From Methylotenera sp. (lineage in GTDB: Bacteria > Pseudomonadota > Gammaproteobacteria > Burkholderiales > Methylophilaceae), in the NCBI GenBank assembly GCA_030693535.1, contig JAUYAL010000074.1, forward strand, positions 173,142 to 237,141: a DNA stretch of 64,000 nt, written 5' to 3'. The translations under genes were made by a program, and so were the position numbers. The notes below the pieces were generated by a model. The model did no database searches and had not been told where the DNA came from. It was given only the letters and a program-made list of their open reading frames with translations. Positions 58,581-64,000 of the stretch are shown in pieces. The stretch's first letter is position 1. Each line of letters begins with the position of its first letter.

Positions 58581-59693
58581 TTAAAACTTGGGGTTAACAT
58601 AATTCAGCGTAAAGCCTAATAGTTTTCCAGTTGCGGTATTGTCAAAAGCATCTGTTCTGGATCTAAATTGTGTATTTACTCGCATATCCCATTCAGGGTT
58701 AATTGAATAACGATAAAACAAATTAAGCTGACTGAATTCAGATTTATCCAAGCCGTTCACTTTTCGGATAGCAAAATCTGAGCCGAGACCACTTCTGCCT
58801 GTTAAGTCATACGCTACTCCAGCTTGCAAGGTATCAGACTCAATAAAACCACCAATACCAGAAGGGGCAATACTACGGGCCAAGCCCACAGTTGTAAGAT
58901 ATCGCTCATAAAGATGTTTGAGTCTAAACTCACCTTGAAAGCCGGTATCGTTTTGCCCTGCTTTGATTCTATTCATACCTGCGTTAAAAGTTAAGTCCAG
59001 TCGATCAGACCATTGCCAAACTGCGCCTGCAACAGCAGCTAAATAATCAGAGTCCGGCTGCTGATTGCCAGGTTGTTGATTGTCAGGCTGAAACTTAGAA
59101 AATGATACTTGAAAAAATGGCTTCAAAACGTCACTGTACTGATAGTCCAGCATCGTTGATACAGATGGTTGCTGACTATTAACCAGCGTACCACCTGAAT
59201 ACCTAACTTGCGTGTAGCCACCATTCAAAGATAGAGCCAACCGGTCAGTTAAAAAATGGCTATAACTCGCGTTTAAATTTTGGTTTCTTCTTGTACCTTC
59301 TGCTTGAACCAAACCTGTATCTGCCAACTCAGAAACTAGTATAGATGTCTGATCATAGCTTGCCCTGAGGCTCATAGAACCTCTAGGAAATTCAGTTCTC
59401 CATAATAAGGCTAAGGAAGGATCATCACGATCTAATCGTACACTTTGGTCTGAAGATCGTTCAATTGAAAATGCGAAATCTGCACTCATTTCGCTTATGC
59501 CGTTGCCTGATATAAGTTTATATCTTGGCGTAGTGATGGATCGGGTTACAGAACGTGCATTTGAATTGACAAGCGTTGCGTTAGTGTCATACTCCACTGC
59601 CATAGGCAAGCTTACTGTCTGCTCAATCACATCCGCAGACGCTTCTTGCATTGCTAATATCAAAGATAAGCAAACAAGCAGTTTTTTTAACAT
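58581..59693 (-). CDS. epsL: exopolysaccharide outer membrane protein EpsL
   Basis: A 370-residue beta-barrel-type outer membrane protein with signal peptide (about 1-20, ending ASA) and about 16-18 amphipathic strands, as in the EpsL family of exosortase-associated polysaccharide loci. I use the ATG at 59693 rather than a GTG two codons earlier; neither has a clear ribosome site. It lies between epsE and epsF. Its role is inferred from the family: polysaccharide secretion through the outer membrane. Confidence 0.85.
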   Translation of the reverse strand: MLKKLLVCLSLILAMQEASADVIEQTVSLPMAVEYDTNATLVNSNARSVTRSITTPRYKLISGNGISEMSADFAFSIERSSDQSVRLDRDDPSLALLWRTEFPRGSMSLRASYDQTSILVSELADTGLVQAEGTRRNQNLNASYSHFLTDRLALSLNGGYTQVRYSGGTLVNSQQPSVSTMLDYQYSDVLKPFFQVSFSKFQPDNQQPGNQQPDSDYLAAVAGAVWQWSDRLDLTFNAGMNRIKAGQNDTGFQGEFRLKHLYERYLTTVGLARSIAPSGIGGFIESDTLQAGVAYDLTGRSGLGSDFAIRKVNGLDKSEFSQLNLFYRYSINPEWDMRVNTQFRSRTDAFDNTATGKLLGFTLNYVNPKF

Positions 59694-59746
59694 GAACACA
59701 ATTCAGCTATCACAAGAAAGAGAAAGATTTAAACGTGGTTTTTTAA

Positions 59747-60301
59747 TTATGGCACCACAATAGTATCGCCTGCTAGCAACTGAATGTTACTGGATAAATC
59801 TTCTCCATTAAGAAGTGATTCATATTTAATTGATATGACTTGTGTCCCACCACCAACTTCACGCAACACTTTAATGTCATTCAAATGCGCAAAGCGATCA
59901 AACCCACCTGTCGCACTTAATGCCTGCAAAGCAGATGTAGGGCCAGTGAGTAAAATTGCACCAGGCTTGAGCACTTTACCCACCACAAAGATTTTATTAC
60001 CCTCTATACTTGAAACAATCACCGTCACTTGTGGCTCAGGTAGAAATTCTTTTAACTTTTCTGCAACTTGCTTTTCAACTTCTGATGATGTCAGATTAAC
60101 GACGCTCAACCTTCCAGCAAGTGGAAATGTAATGCTACCATCTGGCAGTACACGCACTTCTTTTTGCAAGGTAGGCTCCTCTCCAAACACTGAAATAAAG
60201 ACTGCGTCACCTTGCTTTAATTTATATTCGTCATCGCCAGCATAACTAAAACTTGAAAAAAAGACCGCGATAGTTATTGCGATTAATCTTAATGAATTCA
60301 T
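59747..60301 (-). CDS. epsE: polysaccharide export protein EpsE (Wza-like)
   Basis: A 184-residue protein with signal peptide (about 1-21, ending SYA), a Poly_export domain starting YKLKQGDAVFISVFGE (about 26-41) and a SLBB domain (about 105-160). It is much shorter than Wza (about 380), typical for EpsE. There is no lipobox cysteine. It starts the epsE-L-F-G block, 174 nt downstream of the VPLPA-CTERM gene. Confidence 0.9.
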   Translation of the reverse strand: MNSLRLIAITIAVFFSSFSYAGDDEYKLKQGDAVFISVFGEEPTLQKEVRVLPDGSITFPLAGRLSVVNLTSSEVEKQVAEKLKEFLPEPQVTVIVSSIEGNKIFVVGKVLKPGAILLTGPTSALQALSATGGFDRFAHLNDIKVLREVGGGTQVISIKYESLLNGEDLSSNIQLLAGDTIVVP

Positions 60302-60434
60302 AATATTCCCAACTTTTTAATTTACTGGATTTTACTGTATTAAATCAATCTTGATGATACCATCATTTACTTCTCATTATTTCACAACGGAGGCAACCTC
60401 TAAAATAAATTGATACTTTTCAAACGCTTATACC

Positions 60435-60460
60435 ATAAAAAAACCCGCCGGAGCGGGTTA
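60435..60460 (-). terminator. Rho-independent terminator after VPLPA-CTERM gene
   Basis: On the minus strand a 7-bp stem AACCCGC / GCGGGTT with a TCCG loop is followed by a run of T (TTTTTAT). It lies 16 nt after the stop of the VPLPA-CTERM gene, so that gene is probably transcribed alone. Confidence 0.9.
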
Positions 60461-60475
60461 TTTAAAACTACGCTA

Positions 60476-61132
60476 CTAAGACTTGCGACGGTTTGAAAAA
60501 CCAGCAAAACCAAGCAGTGCTGAACCAAACAACCAAGCAGCAGCAGGTAATGGAACTGCATTTACCGCATGATTATCAGTTTCAAAAGCGTTTGATGTAG
60601 AGAATAATTTTATCGTGTTAAAATATTCCGTTGGACCAGCAGCAAAAAAGTTCCAATATTCACCAATTGATTGGTTACCATTAGGACTAAGGTTTGCAGC
60701 TTGCGCTAATTGCGTACCAGTGAATTCTGCAATCAGGCTTGAACCTGAATAAAATGCAACTTTGTTGTAAGTATCTGGCGAACCACCAAAATATCCAAAA
60801 TAACTGGCAAGCGCACCCAAAGTAATCGTAATTGGAGAAGGCTGATTAGCATTTGCTCCTACTGTCATGTATTTAGAAGTGTCTGAAGGTGGCGCAGCAT
60901 ACTGACCTGACACAGAGCCTGATACAACAGCACCACCTGTATAAGTACCAAATTGGTTAGCAGCATCAAAAGTGTTTTCCATGTACCAAGCCTGAGATGA
61001 ATGCAAGCCAGTTCCCGGAGCGCCAGCGACACCACCTACGGTCACAGAGAACGCTGATGCTGTTGTTGCTGTAAGCAAAACTGCTGTAGCTAGAACCGCT
61101 TTTAGCGCATTAAGTTTAGTACTATTTTTCAT
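60476..61132 (-). CDS. VPLPA-CTERM (PEP-CTERM) sorting-domain surface protein
   Basis: A 218-residue exosortase substrate. It has a signal peptide (about 1-27, ending ASA), a Gly/Ser/Ala-rich mature region of unknown fold, and a C-terminal tail AVPLPAAAWLFGSALLGF (about 193-210), a hydrophobic helix and the basic end NRRKS. The tail is almost identical to that of the protein at 32997-33662, but the rest is unrelated. It has its own terminator and the ATAGCCC-type element upstream. It sits between epsB and epsE. Confidence 0.9.
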   Translation of the reverse strand: MKNSTKLNALKAVLATAVLLTATTASAFSVTVGGVAGAPGTGLHSSQAWYMENTFDAANQFGTYTGGAVVSGSVSGQYAAPPSDTSKYMTVGANANQPSPITITLGALASYFGYFGGSPDTYNKVAFYSGSSLIAEFTGTQLAQAANLSPNGNQSIGEYWNFFAAGPTEYFNTIKLFSTSNAFETDNHAVNAVPLPAAAWLFGSALLGFAGFSNRRKS

Positions 61133-61219
61133 AATAATTTCCCTTGAATAACTTTAAACTTGACAAAAAATTCTTTTAAAACCATGGTCGTATTTAACCT
61201 TTTGTGCAGATTCTCTGCA

Positions 61220-61237
61220 ATAGCCCAAATGGGTCAT
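61220..61237. promoter_or_regulatory. ATAGCCC-type element upstream of VPLPA-CTERM gene
   Basis: ATAGCCC AAAT GGGTCAT lies upstream of the VPLPA-CTERM gene (minus strand); the conserved half-site is 85-87 nt from the start codon. It matches the palindrome at 32890-32907 in the half ATAGCCC and the centre, with two changes in the other arm. The matching distance in two unlinked genes supports function. Confidence 0.5.
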
Positions 61238-61336
61238 GGCAATACACCCCAAATTAATAATCTGTCATAATAAGTTCACATTTAGCTAATCGATGTTTAA
61301 TCTCATCACGCTATTTACAACTTTTCCTGCGCAAGA

Positions 61337-62761
61337 CTAATAGGCGTTCTTGCCACTTAACGCAGAAAAAGTTCTAAGTAGTATCAAAAAGTCGAGCCAT
61401 ATTGACCAGTTATTGATATATTCAATATCCGATTCCACCCTGAGCATCATTTGCCCAATCTCTATGGTCTCACCTCTATGACCCCTCACCTGTGCCAACC
61501 CAGTAATGCCGGGTTTGATATTGTGGCGAGCAAAATAGTTGGTGATCTTTTTACTATACTCATCATCATGCTGGGTTGCATGTGGCCTAGGGCCAACCAA
61601 TGACATCGTGCCCAAAAACACATTGAACAACTGCGGCAACTCATCCAAACTCGTTTTACGTATAAATTTTCCAACTCGCGTAATACGCGGGTCACCTTTC
61701 TGCGCCTGCTTAACTTCACCATGGCTTTCTTGATGAATATGCATGCTGCGGAATTTAAAAATCTCGAATACCTTGCCATTCCAACCAGTACGTTTTTGTT
61801 TAAAAAACACAGGGCCAGGACTATCCAACTTAATCAGCAGGGCGATTAGCAGTAGCAAAGGGCTTAAAAGTAGAATAAGCATCCCTGAAAGCGTGAAATC
61901 TTCAATGTTTTTTGCCAGTAGCGATGTGCCAATTAATGGGGTTTCAGACAACGTTAGAACTGGAACACCTGCAATTTCTTTGATGCTATGATTAATCAAC
62001 CGCAACGAGAAAATATCAGGCACCCAATGCACCGCTACATTCTTATCGAGCAAACTAAAATATATAGGCTCAAGCATTTTAGATAACTCTAACGACGTCA
62101 CAATATAAACAGTAGATATATTGTGACGCCCAATAAGGGCAACTAAGTTACTTACATCTCCTAAGTTTCGTGGCGAATTTTCATCTAATGCTGCGCTATC
62201 TTGCGATATCCAATCGGATGTCAGGCTCACGCTCCCTACTACATGCTGGCCCATCCACGGGTTATTGTTGATTCTATTGTTTAAATAATTTGCAAGTACG
62301 CCCTGACCGACAATAATAACTTTCTCCACATGATCTTTATTGGCAAGCAATTTCTTTTGCACCATTCTTACGAATAAGTGCAAAGCTATTTGCGCCACAA
62401 AACCAAGAACATACAGCTCAGCCAGCAGGATTCTTGAGTAATTTTCTCCAGTTTTTGTTAAAAAACCTAACAGAATCACAACCAGAAACGTAATCGACCA
62501 ACCCTTAGCTAAATCAATCACCTTGAAAGTAAAGCTGGAATTAGATCGATAAATAGCCAACCTGTCATAAACTACCGCAAGCGTGCCAAGCAGTGCCAAA
62601 AGCAGTACAGTGTATTGATAATCTAAATCACCAATATTCCAACCAATCAAACCTAATGCAATGAATACTACCGCGGCACCATCCATTAGCGCCTGAAGCA
62701 CTGAACTAACCTTACTGTGTCGACCTATGCGAGGCTTTTTTCTTGATGATTCGGTAAACAT
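61337..62761 (-). CDS. epsB: undecaprenyl-phosphate sugar phosphotransferase EpsB
   Basis: A 474-residue priming transferase. Four or five N-terminal TM helices and a CoA-binding-like domain (about 115-270, IIVGQGVLANYL) precede another TM helix and the sugar transferase domain (about 275-474): KRTGWNGKVFEIFKFRSM, DELPQLFNVFLGTMSLVGPRP and ITGLAQVRG. It starts repeat-unit synthesis by adding a sugar-1-phosphate, commonly glucose, to undecaprenyl phosphate. The start chosen is ATG 62761, with AGGA 5 nt upstream; an ATG ten codons earlier lacks one. It follows epsA. Confidence 0.93.
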   Translation of the reverse strand: MFTESSRKKPRIGRHSKVSSVLQALMDGAAVVFIALGLIGWNIGDLDYQYTVLLLALLGTLAVVYDRLAIYRSNSSFTFKVIDLAKGWSITFLVVILLGFLTKTGENYSRILLAELYVLGFVAQIALHLFVRMVQKKLLANKDHVEKVIIVGQGVLANYLNNRINNNPWMGQHVVGSVSLTSDWISQDSAALDENSPRNLGDVSNLVALIGRHNISTVYIVTSLELSKMLEPIYFSLLDKNVAVHWVPDIFSLRLINHSIKEIAGVPVLTLSETPLIGTSLLAKNIEDFTLSGMLILLLSPLLLLIALLIKLDSPGPVFFKQKRTGWNGKVFEIFKFRSMHIHQESHGEVKQAQKGDPRITRVGKFIRKTSLDELPQLFNVFLGTMSLVGPRPHATQHDDEYSKKITNYFARHNIKPGITGLAQVRGHRGETIEIGQMMLRVESDIEYINNWSIWLDFLILLRTFSALSGKNAY

Positions 62762-62805
62762 TACATTCCTGATATTATTGTGTGCGCGCATTCAATCAGC
62801 CACAT

Positions 62806-63543
62806 TCAATTCTGACGGCTTTGCATGGAGAATTTAGAGACTGCTTGAGCGCGGGAAAAAACGTTCAGCTTTTTAAATATTGTCTTAAGATGATTCTTGA
62901 CAGTGTTGTGGCTGATTGAAAGAATTTCACCAATTTCATAATTACTTTTACCTTTATTTACCCAATCCATAATCTCCACCTCGCGATCACTTAGCGATGG
63001 ATACTCTTCTTCAGGTTCTGTTGAAGCGAAACCTTTGATTCGCCTAAGAGCTCCAACTAGATAAGGCATCAGCATGCCAATAACATAATGATCAACCACA
63101 ATGGATGGCTCTTTACATAAGAATATATATAAACAAGCATCATCACGCGATTCTTCACGTACACCATAGACTAAAACAGATTGGTGCTGTAATGACTGAA
63201 ACTCAGGATTACCGTCAAAATGAATTTGTGCGAAAAGCGGGTCAGCATAATTCAGCATAAACCAACGAGAGTTGTTTGAAAGCCACTTATCGTAAAGTGC
63301 TTTAGCGGCCTCATTAAAAACCCGCGTGTCCTTAAGCGTAGCCATTTCTTTATTGGAGTTAAATAAAGTAATCTCACGCGTTAAGGCTTTGCTTCGAAAA
63401 TCACCCCAATAATGCACCATCATCTGGTGAGGCAAAAATATAGTTAATTTCGTCTGCAACCATACCCCAAATTGGGCATAATCATTTACTGATAAACACG
63501 CTCTCACCACTTCAAAAAAATCTTCCCAATGCTTTTTATCCAT
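62806..63543 (-). CDS. epsA: LuxR-family transcriptional regulator EpsA
   Basis: A 245-residue regulator. The N-terminal domain (about 1-165) has no recognised motif and resembles the EpsA family of exosortase-linked polysaccharide loci. The C-terminal LuxR-type helix-turn-helix (about 180-240) reads LSDREVEIMDWVNKGKSN and ISHNTVKNHLKTIFKKL. I start it at ATG 63543 rather than a TTG 13 codons earlier. It is the first gene of the epsA-epsB pair, 44 nt upstream of the chosen epsB start, and is a good candidate to control the locus. Confidence 0.9.
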   Translation of the reverse strand: MDKKHWEDFFEVVRACLSVNDYAQFGVWLQTKLTIFLPHQMMVHYWGDFRSKALTREITLFNSNKEMATLKDTRVFNEAAKALYDKWLSNNSRWFMLNYADPLFAQIHFDGNPEFQSLQHQSVLVYGVREESRDDACLYIFLCKEPSIVVDHYVIGMLMPYLVGALRRIKGFASTEPEEEYPSLSDREVEIMDWVNKGKSNYEIGEILSISHNTVKNHLKTIFKKLNVFSRAQAVSKFSMQSRQN

Positions 63544-64000
63544 ATCAAGTCTCTTTGATAATCCCGATGCTAGGAACACCAAAATTCACAATATTAATTT
63601 TAAAAAAGTTTAACTAAGCGTTAACAAGCAAATTCGATGCCACATTTTTTATGGAAGGGTTGTGTGACAGGGTATTCAGATTGTTATTTTAAAATTACTC
63701 TTTGCAATTTATATAAAAAATCACTTATATTCATAATGTTATGATTTTTATTTGATAATTAATATGTTAAACAGCAAGCTAAAATATAGCGTAAATTTAA
63801 TCTTTATTGATGGAAAGTATAAGGAAACTGCTACTATTTACTCTAAGGATTTAAAGAATCAAGGGGGAAATCTATCGAGCAAATGACATTGCTGACGAAA
63901 ATCTGTGCTGGTGATACCAATCAACCTAAAAAGCTTTTCATCCAGGAGAAAATAAAACACATCTTTCGATTTTCAATTTTCAACCTCACCTATTGTGTGT
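63544..64000. other. AT-rich upstream DNA, no convincing gene
   Basis: This holds the epsA upstream region. An open frame starting with ATG at 63883 runs off the right edge (39 codons, MTLLTKICAGDTNQPKKLF...), with AGGGGG 14 nt before it. It is too short to support a gene call. I see no clear promoter or hairpin. Confidence 0.4.

Noticed and set aside
59784..60245. 153-codon open frame on the plus strand
   Set aside because: It is antisense to epsE, which has a signal peptide and clear Poly_export motifs; the frame has no family features.
32890..61237. Sigma-54 (-24/-12) promoters before the VPLPA-CTERM genes
   Set aside because: The GG and GC doublets near the shared element do not have the required 10-nt separation in either gene.

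Overview
This 64 kb window is an AT-rich proteobacterial chromosome segment. It most resembles a methylotrophic betaproteobacterium of the Methylophilaceae (Methylotenera/Methylobacillus type). The reasons are the beta-type gene orders (murJ-ribF-ileS-lspA, rplU-rpmA-obgE-proB, pilD-coaE-zapD-yacG, argJ-DUF815-mutT/thiE) and an exopolysaccharide locus whose epsA/B/E/F/G/L genes resemble the methanolan cluster described in Methylobacillus. The genus is an inference. No tRNA, rRNA or CRISPR array was seen.

Region 1 (1-9.9 kb, all minus strand) looks like a metal (zinc) starvation locus: a Fur/Zur-family repressor, a ZigA-type COG0523 GTPase, a TonB-dependent receptor, an ABC ATPase with two ABC-2/DUF3526 permeases, a second COG0523 GTPase, a ZIP permease, and a third COG0523 GTPase that runs off the left edge. 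Three copies of the 15-bp palindrome TGCAACNNNGTTGCA sit on recognisable -35/-10 elements in front of the repressor and zigA, so one operator probably controls the whole block, including an unusual exporter-type ABC system.

Region 2 (9.9-30.5 kb) is housekeeping: lspA-ileS-ribF-murJ, rpsT, purEK, proB-obgE-rpmA-rplU, ispB, a small unknown gene, pilD-coaE-zapD-yacG, a PCu(A)C copper chaperone, a MutT-ThiE fusion, a DUF815 ATPase, argJ and a sugar nucleotidyltransferase.

Region 3 (30.6-63.5 kb) is a large exopolysaccharide/exosortase locus. From left to right it holds a TIGR03790 protein, galE, a VPLPA-CTERM protein, the PEP-CTERM-system ATPase, the TPR lipoprotein PrsT, an exosortase fused to EpsI, WecG/TagA and GT2 transferases, and an IS5-family remnant. 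Then come GT4/GT2/GT25 transferases interleaved with three hexapeptide acetyltransferases, a Wzy-like polymerase, a secreted glycoside hydrolase, an OafA-type acyltransferase, a Wzx-like flippase and another GT4. The locus ends with epsG, epsF, epsL, epsE, a second VPLPA-CTERM protein, epsB (priming transferase) and epsA (LuxR-type regulator). Together these would prime, extend, O-acetylate, flip, polymerise, export and trim a polysaccharide, and process surface proteins carrying a VPLPA-CTERM tail. A shared ATAGCCC-N4-GGG element lies 85-87 nt upstream of both VPLPA-CTERM genes, with a weaker copy 78 nt upstream of the exosortase; it is a candidate binding site for EpsA or another regulator.

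The last 0.45 kb (63.5-64 kb) is AT-rich upstream DNA with no convincing gene.
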